Assembly: GCA_008000375.1 (NCBI GenBank)
Contig: SMOI01000237.1
Location: forward strand, 1 to 50,198
Direction of reading: 5' to 3'
Length of the DNA stretch: 50,198 nucleotides
DNA from: Poteriospumella lacustris
Lineage: Eukaryota > Sar > Chrysophyceae > Chromulinales > Dinobryaceae
Numbering within the stretch: the stretch's first letter is position 1; each line of letters starts with the position of its first letter. Made by a program: the position numbers and the translations under genes. Below are positions 1 through 11,421 of this stretch, in pieces. The notes beneath the pieces were generated by a model. It saw only the letters and a list, made by a program, of their open reading frames with translations, had not been told where the DNA came from and did no database searches.

Positions 1-3000
1 GCGCGCGCTCTGCCGCGTCGCCCAGCGCCGCGAGCAGCCGCTGCACGCTGGCCTCGCGCGCGGCGAAGTCCTCCGTCGCGGCGCGCAGCGCGCGCTCGGC
101 GTCCGACAGGGCGCGCTCCTTTGCCAGCTCCTGCGACTTGAGCAGACAGTCCATCACCACGTGGCGCTCGTCCAGCGCCAGCCCCGTGTCCTCCCACAGC
201 TGCTGCAGGCGCTTCAGGTACTCGGCGTCGAGGAAGCCCGACGCGCTGCCGCCCTGCGCCGCGTTGGAGTCGTTGGCCGCGGCGCTGACACGGGCCGCCA
301 CCTGCAGCCGCATCTCCATCTCCGCGAGCTGGCGCGACTGGCGCCCCAGCTGCTCCTGCGCCGTCGCCAGCTGCGCCGAGGCATCGCCCAGACGCGTCGT
401 CTCGTCCTCCAGCTGCAGCTCCAGCGCGCGCGCCTTCTGGAAGAGGACGCCCTGCTGCAGGTCGTCGGCGGCCGCGCCCGCCGCGCCGCTGGACGCCTTC
501 ATCATCGCCCAGACGTCCTCCAGCCGCTGCTTCTCCAGCTGCACGAGGCGCTCGCGGTGCGCGGCGCGCAGCTCCTCGACGTGCGCGGCGAGCAGCAGCT
601 TCATCGCCGCCTCGTCCTCGACCTTCGCCAGCAGCAGCGCCACCTCCGCCTCGGCGGTGCGCAGCGCCGTGCTCAGCGTCACCTTCTCGGCGATGCTGTC
701 GAGCAGCAGCGCCTGCGCCTGCGGCGCGGAGAGGCCCAGGACGATCTCGGTGCCGATGGTGTCCCAGACGGTGCCGGCGGCGGCGTCAGCGCCCGCGGGC
801 TTCTCGATCTTCTCGAGCTGCAGCGACAGGTCGTCGATGTCGGCGTTGAACAGGTCGATCTCCTTCGTCAGGCGCTCGACCTTCGCCTCCGCCAGCTTGA
901 CGCTCTGCTCGCACGTCTCCAGCAGCACCTTCTTCTCCGGCGCCATCGCGTGCGCCGCCGCGCCGCCCTCTGCGTCCGCCTCGGGCGCCGCCGCGGCGTG
1001 TTCGTCGAGCAGCGCCTGGCGCGAGGCGAGCAGCGCCTCGAGGTCGGCGGCCTCCGCGACCAGCGCCTGGTTCAGCTTGCGCAGCACGGCCGTCTTCTTC
1101 TCGTAGAGCAGGCGCGTGACGCGGCGGTCCACCTGCGCGAGCACCGCCTGGTCCAGCACGCCCTTCGACGTCGCCAGGTGCTCGGCCTCGGCGCCGTCGA
1201 GCGGCACGGCGCTTGCCGCCGCGAGGCCGCGCAGATTGCGCGACGAGGCGCCGGCGGCCGCTCCGCTGCCACTGGCGGCCGCGCCCTTCTGGCGGCTGCG
1301 GTTCTGGATCTTGAGCAGCTGGGTGATGTGGTCCTCGCAGGCGCGGAGCTTCATCGCCATGCGGCCGATCTCCTTGTCGCGGTGGCCGATGATGCGCTCC
1401 TTCTTGACGAGCTCGGACTTGAGCGCGTTCATCTGCTGCTGCTTCTTCACGTCCGACTTCTTCAGCAGCTGCAGCTTGACGGCCTGCTCCTTCTTCATCT
1501 TCTGCAGCTCGTTGAACTGCGTCTTCTGCTGCTTCAGCAGCGACACCTTCGACTCCTTCAGCTTCTGCAGCTCGCGCTGCATCGTGTCGAGCGCCTTCGA
1601 CTCCTTCTGCATCATCTTGTACGCCTGCTCCTTGTTCTTGCGGTCGTCCTTCATGCGGCGCAGCTCCTCCTTCACCGTCGTGAAGCGCTCCTTGATCTTC
1701 TCGAGCTGCGCCGAGCTCTGGTTGCTCTTCTTCGCCTTCTCCAGCTCCGCCTCCAGCTCCTTCTTCTCGGTCTCGAGGCCGTTGATGGCCTCGACGAGCT
1801 TCTCGAACTCGGCCTTTAGCGCGGAGTAGCCCTTGATGTTCTCCATGAGCTTCGTGAGGATCTCCTCCTTCTCGGCGATGAGCTTGTCCACCGCCTTCAG
1901 CTCCTCCTCGTCCTCCTCGTCCTCGCCGCAGCCGTCGTCCGAGTCGTTCGCGGCGGTGGCGTCGCCGCCGCCAGTGCTCTCGGTCGCGACGGTGGCGGCG
2001 TCGCCGGCCCTGGCGTCCTTCGCGGCGAGCTGGTGGCCGAGGATGCGCTTCTCCTCGTTGATGACGTCGAGCATGCGCTCGATGAGCACCTGCGAGTCGC
2101 TCACGTTGTTGCCCGCCGCCTCGAGCGCCGAGTTGAGGTCCAAGCCGAAGAGGATGCTCTCGCGGCCGTGGCCGACGAACGGCTCGTCCTTCTCGGCGGT
2201 CAGCGGCGGCATCCAGCTGGGCGTGTCGACGCGGCGCAGCACCGACAGACGGTTCTGGCGCCGCGGCGAAGCGAAGCCCGGCGACCCCAAGCCACCGGCG
2301 CCAGCGCGCAGCGCCGGGTTCATGCCGAGCGACAGACGCACCTTGCGCGGCGAGGGCGAGAAGCCGCTGACCTTCTCTTTGATGGAGGCGTTGATGGCCT
2401 CGATGAACTGGATCACCTCCGGCCGCTGCAGCAGCGCCTCCTCCTCGGTGCCGCCCGCCTCGTGGGACCGCAGCTGCGCCATCAGCGTCGCTGCGCCGGG
2501 CGAAAAGACGCCGTTCAACTTGCTGGCTGACGGTGGCGCGCACTCGACGGCGGCGGAGGCGGCAGCCGGGCCGAAGGCGAGCTTCACGGCCTTCAGCATC
2601 CACGTGCGCATGCCGAGCTTCAGCCGGCGCAGCTCCGCCTGCGTCTCGTCCATGTTCTTCACGGGCTTGTTCTGGATGTTCCTGGCTTGGCGCGCGTACT
2701 ACAAGAGAAAGCAGACATCGAGTTAGTCAGACGCACGCGGTGTCGGCCCGAGCGAGGCGCGGCGGTCGTACCGAGAGAGTGGAGTACGTCTCCGACTCGT
2801 TGCTCTCCGCGGGCGACACGCAGGCCAGAAACAGCGTCTGCGAGTTGCCGCCGAGCGCGTCCTTCAGCAAGTGCGTCAGCTTCGAGTTGCGGTAAGGCAC
2901 GAAGGCGGGCTTCTGCCCGGCCTTGAGCTTCTGCTCGTCGGCGAGGCTGTTGATGACCTGTCCGAGGTTGAAGAGGCCCGAGTTGATCTGGATGCCCTCC

Positions 3001-3910
3001 TTCATGCGCTGGCCTTCCGCGCCAGTGCGCTTGATGCGCTCAGAGCCAGCCAGGTCGACGAAGGTGAGCTTCGAGGTCATGTTCTGGATCATGTCGTCGC
3101 CCTCGGTCTTCACGAACTGCGTGATCGACAGCGTGAACACGGCGTGCGACCGCGAGCTGCCCGCGTTCATCGCAGTGGCCGCGGTGATTCGATTCGAGCT
3201 TCCGACGGAGAGCGCCTCCAAGGCACTCTCGGGGTCGGAGACATCTTGTTCGAGCTGGCCCTGGACGAAGACGTGGCCGTGCTCGTCCTCGCGCACCGCC
3301 AGACTGGAGCGCGACATGAGGTGGCTCGACGGCTGCGACACCAACAGGTCGTACACGTCCTCGCCGTAGATCTCCAAGAACGACGCTTTCACTTTGTACG
3401 TGATTTGCTGATCTTCTGGGTCGTTCAGGTTCTGGAACAAGTCGTTCACGAAGCGGGGAATGAGGCCCAAGGAGGCGACGTCGTGGTTGCTCACGTCCGA
3501 CGTGCCCATCGTGAAGGTCTTTCCAGAGCCAGTTTGACCGTCTGCGAGGGCAGGCAGTTGTCAGCCGCAGACTAAACACCGAACAATCATGAGCAGACTT
3601 ACATGCGATGATCGTGCAGTTGTAGCCTTCCAGCACGTTCTTCAACATGGACGCCGCGGTGCGCTCGTACAACTCCATCTGGGTCATGTCGGACCCGAAC
3701 ACGTGATCGAACGTGAAGGTCTGACCCTTGAAAACAATGCTATATAGACACAGCGACACGTGCTTTTCATGATGAAAACTCGCTGGAAGATTCATAAAAG
3801 TGGCGAGCAGACCTTTGATTGTCGTGTGAGTCGATGGCAATGGCCTGTCCTTTCTCCTTGCTCACGAGAGGGCGGATACGAATTCCGACTCTGACAGAAG
3901 AGGTAGACAT
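1..3910 (-). CDS. Kinesin-4-like motor protein, 3' end outside window
   Basis: Microtubule motor. Exons: 3910-3813, 3739-3603, 3541-2772 and 2698 to base 1, still open at the edge, giving about 1234 residues. Introns are 73, 61 and 73 bp; each junction restores kinesin sequence. The start is an ATG at 3910 followed by the strand-1 motif VRVGIRIRP. P-loop GQTGSGKT is at residues 80-87, switch I NAGSSRSH at 204-211, switch II DLAGSER at 241-247, and YRNSKLTHLL follows. The motor ends near residue 343 with YARQARNIQNKPV, a neck seen in KIF4/KIF21 (kinesin-4) proteins. The tail has a Ser/Pro-rich stretch, an acidic patch near 1880-1940 and long Lys/Glu/Gln coiled coils. Kinesin-4 proteins act on chromosomes, spindle or cilia; which role applies here cannot be read from sequence. 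It shares a 485-bp divergent upstream region with PSMA1. Confidence 0.9.
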
Positions 3911-4395
3911 TCTACTATGTTTTGTGGTTATACTAAAGTTTTAATTCTTATGGGGGATGAGTTGACTGAAGAGAATCGACGAAGGTGCTGTTCCACTTGA
4001 TTTCTTCCCACAATCACCCACGATGCCTTGGTGACTGGAATTGAACAAGGAAACCCCTTCTAATGAATGCAGAGTGCTTTACAAAGGACTTCGAATGAGC
4101 CAAACTCTTGTGAGGCAGCAAAAGCAACAACGAAAGCTATCGAAGTCGGCGCTATTCCTTCCTCAATCCCCGTCGCTGTCGCGGTCGAGCGCCAACGGTC
4201 ACTCTGCGAGCGTTTCGAAAACAAGGAAGTCGTCGACTCAGACTCGACCAGAGTCTGCGCGTCTGGGACCGCTCTCCGAAAATCGTCGCTCGTCGTGTCG
4301 CGCTCGGCGATCGGCGCTTTGATTTCGGCTGCGCTCGATCCGATCTCGTCCCAGCTCTGCCCTGCGACATTTCTTTCGGCTCAACTCGACCGACC
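3911..4395. promoter_or_regulatory. Divergent intergenic region, kinesin / PSMA1 copy A
   Basis: This 485-bp gap separates two divergent ATGs, so it must hold both promoters. The right 153 bp (from 4243) belong to the inverted duplication and are also found upstream of PSMA1 copy B. It contains the decamer CCAGAGTCTG at 4248-4257, which recurs in other divergent gaps. No clear TATA box is seen and there is no convincing ORF. Confidence 0.5.
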
Positions 4396-5349
4396 ATGTT
4401 CCGCAACCAGTACGACACCGACGTGACGGTGTGGTCGCCTCAGGGCCGCCTTCACCAAGTCGAATACGCCGCCGAAGCGGTCAACCAGGTGAGTCGCCGA
4501 TGTTTTCCCGACGATTTGTAGTTCTTTGCCTGATTGGTCGTACGTTATTTCAGGGGACGGTTTGCATTGGATTGCGCAGCAAGAAGTATGTGGTGCTCGC
4601 CGCGCTGCAGCGTTCGCCGAACGAGCTGGCTTCGCATCAAAAGAAATTGATGAAGATCGACGATCATATGGGCATTTCAATGTCTGGTCTGACTGCGGAC
4701 GGTCGCAGCCTAGTAAAGTACGTGCCTGACTGTTTGCGATTGAGTTTTCTCTGTTTGTCGCTGATTCATGACGCTGCGTCTGTTCTTCCTTCGCCCCACA
4801 GGTACATGCGCAACGAAGCTCTGAACCACAAATACGTGTACGGCACGCCCGTTCAAGGCAGCCGTCTTGTTTCAGACGTTGCCGACATGCATCAACGCTG
4901 CACTCAATCGTACGTCCGCCGTCCCTACGGCGTTGGACTGCTGGTGGCGTCTTGCGACCAGACCGGTCCTCACCTCTACGTCACAGAGCCCTCTGGCAAC
5001 TACTTCGAATACTACGCCATGGCCATCGGCTCGCGGTCCCAGACGTCCCGCACGTATTTGGAGCGGGAGTTCGAGAGCTTCTCGGACGCTTCCTTGGACG
5101 ACTTGATCAAGCACGCAGTCAAGGCGCTCGCTGCGTCGCTATCGGGCGACAGCGAGTTGGACGTGAAGAGCGCGGCAGTGGCGGTCGTCGGAATCGACGC
5201 GCCGTTCAAGCAAATCGAGGGCGCTGCTCTGCAGCGATACCTCGACGAGATCACAACAGAGCAAGAGACTGGCGCAGTGGACGCTGGCGCGATGGACTTG
5301 GAGACCCCCGACCTGTAGATATTCGTCGCCATTTATCGTCGCGATCTCG
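4243..5349 (+). repeat. Left arm of 1.1-kb inverted duplication
   Basis: This 1107-bp arm matches the reverse complement of 5786-6892, with paired coordinates always summing to 11135. Exons, introns, 153 bp of 5' flank and 31 bp after the stop are included, with no indel and no difference found by eye. Identity ends abruptly on both sides (before 4243 and after 5349). Confidence 0.93.
4396..5318 (+). CDS. PSMA1: Proteasome subunit alpha type-1 (alpha-6), copy A
   Basis: Structural alpha-ring subunit of the 20S proteasome, in cytosol and nucleus. Exons 4396-4488, 4554-4717 and 4802-5318 give 257 residues; introns are 65 and 84 bp (donors GTGAGT and GTACGT). The N-terminus [18 protein letters not shown] carries the alpha-subunit signature and is nearly that of animal PSMA1; [10 protein letters not shown], the RRPYGVGLL block and [11 protein letters not shown] also match. 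Alpha subunits lack the catalytic N-terminal threonine, as here. The length is normal for the family (about 250-265). The stop codon sits inside TGTAGATA (5314-5321), a PUF-type octamer. A second identical gene lies in inverted orientation at 5817-6739. Confidence 0.95.
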
Positions 5350-5785
5350 GCACCCGCAACGTGTGAGAGTTCTTCACGAACAACTGTATACAAGTAACTA
5401 TGCGTTTGGAACACAGGTGGAAGTGGTGTACTGAATCTGTTGACGTTTTCGTGCTTCACGTTCGTGTCATGTCTTCGCAATCGCGCTGCGATGTTCGTAC
5501 CGCCAATGCGGTGCTGTGTTCGGAAAGGACCAGTGTACCTGCCAATTGTGGAAGGAGCAACAACGCCAGGCGCCAGGCGACCGACGGTGCAATGTCGTGG
5601 AGCGAGTATGAAGCATAACAACGATGTGGCGTGGCGACAAAGCCTGCATTGGCAGAGAATCGCATCGACGACCTGCCACACTCTTCGGTTGCACATCATC
5701 AAACACAGGACAATTCAACATGATCACAGTAAACCACTTGTGTTAAACGATAATTACGTGATAAGTTTTGCGAAACTCGGATTCT
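5350..5785. other. Unique spacer between the two PSMA1 arms
   Basis: This 436-bp spacer holds the 3' ends of two convergent identical genes. It has no convincing ORF. It is not itself palindromic, which argues against a simple fold-back read artefact with a zero-length loop. Confidence 0.6.
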
Positions 5786-6892
5786 CGAGATCGCGACGAT
5801 AAATGGCGACGAATATCTACAGGTCGGGGGTCTCCAAGTCCATCGCGCCAGCGTCCACTGCGCCAGTCTCTTGCTCTGTTGTGATCTCGTCGAGGTATCG
5901 CTGCAGAGCAGCGCCCTCGATTTGCTTGAACGGCGCGTCGATTCCGACGACCGCCACTGCCGCGCTCTTCACGTCCAACTCGCTGTCGCCCGATAGCGAC
6001 GCAGCGAGCGCCTTGACTGCGTGCTTGATCAAGTCGTCCAAGGAAGCGTCCGAGAAGCTCTCGAACTCCCGCTCCAAATACGTGCGGGACGTCTGGGACC
6101 GCGAGCCGATGGCCATGGCGTAGTATTCGAAGTAGTTGCCAGAGGGCTCTGTGACGTAGAGGTGAGGACCGGTCTGGTCGCAAGACGCCACCAGCAGTCC
6201 AACGCCGTAGGGACGGCGGACGTACGATTGAGTGCAGCGTTGATGCATGTCGGCAACGTCTGAAACAAGACGGCTGCCTTGAACGGGCGTGCCGTACACG
6301 TATTTGTGGTTCAGAGCTTCGTTGCGCATGTACCTGTGGGGCGAAGGAAGAACAGACGCAGCGTCATGAATCAGCGACAAACAGAGAAAACTCAATCGCA
6401 AACAGTCAGGCACGTACTTTACTAGGCTGCGACCGTCCGCAGTCAGACCAGACATTGAAATGCCCATATGATCGTCGATCTTCATCAATTTCTTTTGATG
6501 CGAAGCCAGCTCGTTCGGCGAACGCTGCAGCGCGGCGAGCACCACATACTTCTTGCTGCGCAATCCAATGCAAACCGTCCCCTGAAATAACGTACGACCA
6601 ATCAGGCAAAGAACTACAAATCGTCGGGAAAACATCGGCGACTCACCTGGTTGACCGCTTCGGCGGCGTATTCGACTTGGTGAAGGCGGCCCTGAGGCGA
6701 CCACACCGTCACGTCGGTGTCGTACTGGTTGCGGAACATGGTCGGTCGAGTTGAGCCGAAAGAAATGTCGCAGGGCAGAGCTGGGACGAGATCGGATCGA
6801 GCGCAGCCGAAATCAAAGCGCCGATCGCCGAGCGCGACACGACGAGCGACGATTTTCGGAGAGCGGTCCCAGACGCGCAGACTCTGGTCGAG
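5786..6892 (-). repeat. Right arm of 1.1-kb inverted duplication
   Basis: Reverse-complement partner of 4243-5349. Beyond 6892 the sequence diverges completely from the left flank: this side continues into a GC-rich imperfect hairpin (about 6905-6950), whereas the left side runs toward the kinesin promoter. Confidence 0.93.
5817..6739 (-). CDS. PSMA1: Proteasome subunit alpha type-1 (alpha-6), copy B
   Basis: Exact mirror of copy A: exons 6739-6647, 6581-6418 and 6333-5817, encoding the same 257 residues with the same two introns and 153 bp of shared upstream sequence. Both copies therefore keep intact frames, splice sites and at least a proximal promoter. Proteasome alpha subunits are normally single-copy, so two identical copies 0.5 kb apart imply a very recent duplication, gene conversion, or an assembly error. 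Beyond the shared 153 bp the upstream flanks differ, so expression could differ if both copies are real. Confidence 0.9.
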
Positions 6893-7030
6893 GCTGCGCG
6901 CAGCTGCAGTGGCGGCTACCGGCGCTACCGGCTGCCGCTGCGCGGTATCGTGTCTGCATTGTCGTTACGGCGTGGACTGCGACAGGGCTTCACGCTTACT
7001 AAGTATTTGAGTATGTTTGTTGTTTGAGCT

Positions 7031-7038
7031 TATATACA
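7031..7038 (-). promoter_or_regulatory. UGUAUAUA octamer after RNF113 stop
   Basis: On the transcript strand this reads TGTATATA, starting 19 bases after the stop codon at 7057-7059. It matches the UGUANAUA core bound by Pumilio/PUF proteins. UGUA is also a known upstream polyadenylation element, so that role is an alternative. Confidence 0.4.
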
Positions 7039-7056
7039 CAGGACGGACAGGAAGAG

Positions 7057-8097
<1,041 letters not shown>

Positions 8098-8118
8098 TCA
8101 TCGGCGACGAGACCGTCA

Positions 8119-8119
8119 G

Positions 8120-8189
<70 letters not shown>
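8119..8189. repeat. (GAC)n trinucleotide microsatellite
   Basis: About 23 uninterrupted GAC units lie 166 bp upstream of the RNF113 start and 139 bp downstream of the XAB2 stop. It sits between two genes, in a likely promoter or 5' leader. Confidence 0.95.
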
Positions 8190-8190
<1 letters not shown>

Positions 8191-8327
8191 GGTGACGCGG
8201 GCGCGGTGGAGCCCGGAACTCCGCTTTCTGAGAGAACTTTTATGGGACTCGGTGTTCTTCATTGTGTGGTGTGCGGCGCGACACGGCAACTCAGTCGCCA
8301 GGGATTACTTTACCAACGGTGCTCTAC

Positions 8328-10931
8328 TTAAATGTCGATTTCCTCGCGGTTGACGACCGTGCGCGGCAGCTTCTTCTCGGGGGCGTCGTCGCCTTCGTCG
8401 GCGTCGAGACCGCGTTTTCGACCGACGCCGTCCTGAGCCTCTGCCTCTGCTGCCAGTCTATCCATGGCGCTAGCCGCGCCTTGCGACGCAGGGACAGCGT
8501 TTACTGCACCAGCAGCCTGATTTGTGGCGCCGGCGGCAAGCAGATCCGTCGCGAAGTAGCTGACGCCGGAGAAGGCGAGCGCGACCGACTTCTGCACCTT
8601 GATGAGGTCGCGGAAGGTCTCCTCGCTGCCGTGCTGCGCCTCGAAGTCCCGCCACTTCTGCCAGTAGCTGGCGAAGCGCTTCGGGTCGGCGAACTGCGAG
8701 CCGTACTGGTAGATAGCGCGGGCGCGGTCGATTTCGCCGAGCCGCCGCTCCGTCTCGGCGTAGTCGAGGCAGAGCTCGCGCACCTGGTCGTCCTGCAGCA
8801 GCCGCAGCGCCTGGTCGTACACGCTGCGGGTCTTGAGCACTCCGAAGTGCTGCTGCACCTTGCGCACGTACAGCTTGTACAGGTCGAGCCGCTGCGGCTC
8901 CGGAATCTTCGCGTGTCGCACGGCGCGGTCGTAGATGGCCGACACGTGGCGCGCGAGGCCGAACTGCTCCTCGGCGCGCGCGTAGCGCACGAAGAACTCG
9001 ACCAAGTCCTCGCCGACGAGCGTGTCCCGCGCGAGCGCCTGCTCATAGAGATCGCGCAGGCGCTCGAGCTTGCTGCCGCTGTACCGCTCGGTGAAGGCCG
9101 CGATGTACGCGAGGTGCAGCGGCTTCGCGCTGGGGAAGTCGAAGAGAGCCAGCGCGCGCTCGTACACCTGGAACGAGTCCTCGAAGTACTCGTTCTTCTG
9201 CAGGTAGCACGCGTAGTTGAGCGCCATCTGCACCGTGAGCACCTTGAGCTCCATGGCGCGGTCGTAGGCGGCGCGGCACGACGCCACCGAGCCCAGCCGC
9301 TCCTCGAGGCTGAGGTACAGCGCCCACAGCTGCGTGTCGCGGTGGACCTTGTCCTGCACCGTGCTGCCCACGAAGTCGTCCGCACTGCGGCCCTGTCCCT
9401 CCGCCATCGCCTGCGCGCGTCGGCGCTGCAGCGACAGTTGCTGTTGGCCGTGCTGCGGGTCGCTGGCGTCCTGCAGCAGCCGCAGCGCCTCGGCCGACCG
9501 CTCTCGGCGCAGCAGAAACTCGGCGAAGGCGCAGTAGACGGTCGCCAGCTCCTCGACGGCCTTGAACGGCACCTGGATCGCCTGGCGGTAGATGTCTTCG
9601 GCCGTGCGCAGATCCGGCTGCGCGAGGTGCTTCTCGTAGAGGTTGGCGCGCGCGAGATAGAGCGTGCTGAGCTTGCCGCTGGCGCGGCCGGGGTCGATGG
9701 CCGCCACCGCCTCCGCGTAGGCCGCCTGCACTTTCTTCTCGTCGCCGAGCTGCTGGAACAGTCGCGCGCGCTTCTTCCACTCGTGAACGTTGTGCAGGTT
9801 CTGCCGCAACACGACGGCGTTGACGAGCAGCGGGCGCTGCTCGAGGAGGTACTCGATGCGCGCCAGGCGCATGGAGATCTCGGTCTCCTCTCCCTGTCGC
9901 TCGGCGGCGCTCAGCTTGTCGTCGTCGGTGGCGGCGAGGTCTTCGTCCTCCGTGAGGAGGCGGATCTTCGCGGTGACGATGGTCTCTTCGACCTTGACGT
10001 AGGCGTCGAAGATGACGGTGAAGTCGCGCACGGTGGGCACCGACCGCAGCGCCTCTTCGTACACGTCGCGCGCCTTTTCGAACTGGCCCTTGCGCACGTA
10101 GTAGTCTGCCAACGCTGTCCATAGACGCCCGACCTCGTCGGAGAACTTGGTGATGCCCGTCCGAATCAGCGCCTCGACGTTGACGGCGTCCGCCACGTCG
10201 TTGGGGTGGCGCGCGCACAGGTCGCACAGGTGCATCCACATTTGGTGCTGCGTCTGTCCGCTGGGTGAGATGAAGGCCTCGTTGTTGAGACAGTGCGACA
10301 GCTGACGAGCAGCTTCTTGGAACTGGCCGATCTCCTCGAGGTAGGCGATGTAGTCCTCGCGGTAGCCGGGTTCGAACATGAGATAGCGCCGGAACACCCG
10401 CACGGCCGTTTGCGGCACTCCGAAGTCCTTGGCCCAGTGGATATAGCGCTCCCAAATCACGCGATGCTGGGTGATGGGCAGCGCCTGCAGCGCGCGATCA
10501 AACGTCTTCCGCGTCAGCGTGCCTCGCTGCAGAAAGGCCAGCAGGCTGCAGAAGTCGAGCCTACGCGAGAACGAGGTCCTTAGCACTACGAAGCAGGGAG
10601 AATCATGGCTCAGCACTTACCATATGCGGGGCATTTTGTTCATGTACACCAAAGAGCGTTCGTACGTCTCAATGAGCAGTTCGTACTTGCGGTTGCGGAT
10701 GGTTTTGCCCTTCAAACTCGTTGTCCGATCTTGGAGGTACGCGTGCCACAGTTTGTAGCTTCGAGGTAAAAACGACAGAGCTCTCTCATATAATGTATAT
10801 CTTGACAGAGGAGGCTGATCCTTTTTGGTTTGGATGTAATTGCACCAATTCTTCACAGAGTATGGGTTCTTGGCGAGCTCCTCCTCGAATTGGGAGTCCA
10901 AATACGTCCACCCTGCCACAATCGACGACAT
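8328..10931 (-). CDS. XAB2: Pre-mRNA splicing factor SYF1 / XAB2
   Basis: Two exons, 10931-10621 and 10560-8328, with a 60-bp intron (donor GTAAGT); 847 residues, close to the human 855. The start is the first ATG in frame, giving 18 residues before EEELAKNPYSVKNW, the equivalent of human EEEIMRNQFSVKCW. The protein is a chain of HAT (half-a-TPR) helical repeats, with family-specific blocks such as RALQALPITQH, LADYYVRKGQFEKARDVYEEA, QRPLLVNAVVLRQN, KLGEIDRARAIY-like LGEIDRARAIY and a C-terminal NREEIDI matching the conserved NPEEI. In the NineTeen complex SYF1 scaffolds the active spliceosome; XAB2 also binds XPA in transcription-coupled repair. It is adjacent to another spliceosome gene, RNF113. 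Confidence 0.95.
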
Positions 10932-11421
10932 CACGTCACAACACGCTTCCAGTGCAATCGATTGGGGAATAGCTTGTTGACGAGAGCGATACAGATATGT
11001 TCGTTTGCGCCAGTCAAAGTCGTCGTCGATGCTCGATCTGATCGAGTCGAGGACGACGGCGGCACCGAGGGCACCCAGACGCACGGACGGATGTCAGGAA
11101 GCCCAGCGACAATCGCAGCCTGTTATCTCAAACCAACACAGACTCTGGGATGCATTCAGTTGTCGTCGTCGTCGCGTCCCGTCCTCTGTGCCGCCCACCC
11201 GCCGCGTGCAGGTGCAGTGGTCGTCGTCGCACAAACGATTCGATTCGGCGATTCTACCTGGCGTACTGCATGCTTTCACTGGAGCCAAAACGCAATAGTT
11301 CCTTCTAGTTGCGTAGGTTGCCATTGTCACCCAAGTCGATCGAGATATCGCCGCGTCTCACGAGTCCTAGTCGCCGTCATCCTTCCGAAGTCACCGAATC
11401 TGCGGCGCTTGGGCGATTCCG
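10932..11421. promoter_or_regulatory. Divergent intergenic region, XAB2 / SLC35F
   Basis: This 490-bp gap lies between divergent ATGs. The XAB2 frame stays open to about 11084 but has no ATG there. CAGACTCTGG at 11139-11148 is the reverse complement of the decamer found upstream of PSMA1 and GSS. GTCGTC-type runs flank it; no other gene is visible. Confidence 0.45.

Noticed and set aside
161-1819. Long plus-strand ORF opposite the kinesin tail
   Set aside because: Antisense shadow of a coiled-coil coding region; Leu/Arg/Gln-biased and without motifs, while the minus frame continues the kinesin.
10932-11084. N-terminal extension of XAB2
   Set aside because: Opens only with a GTG and has no similarity to the family; the ATG at 10931 fits the family start.
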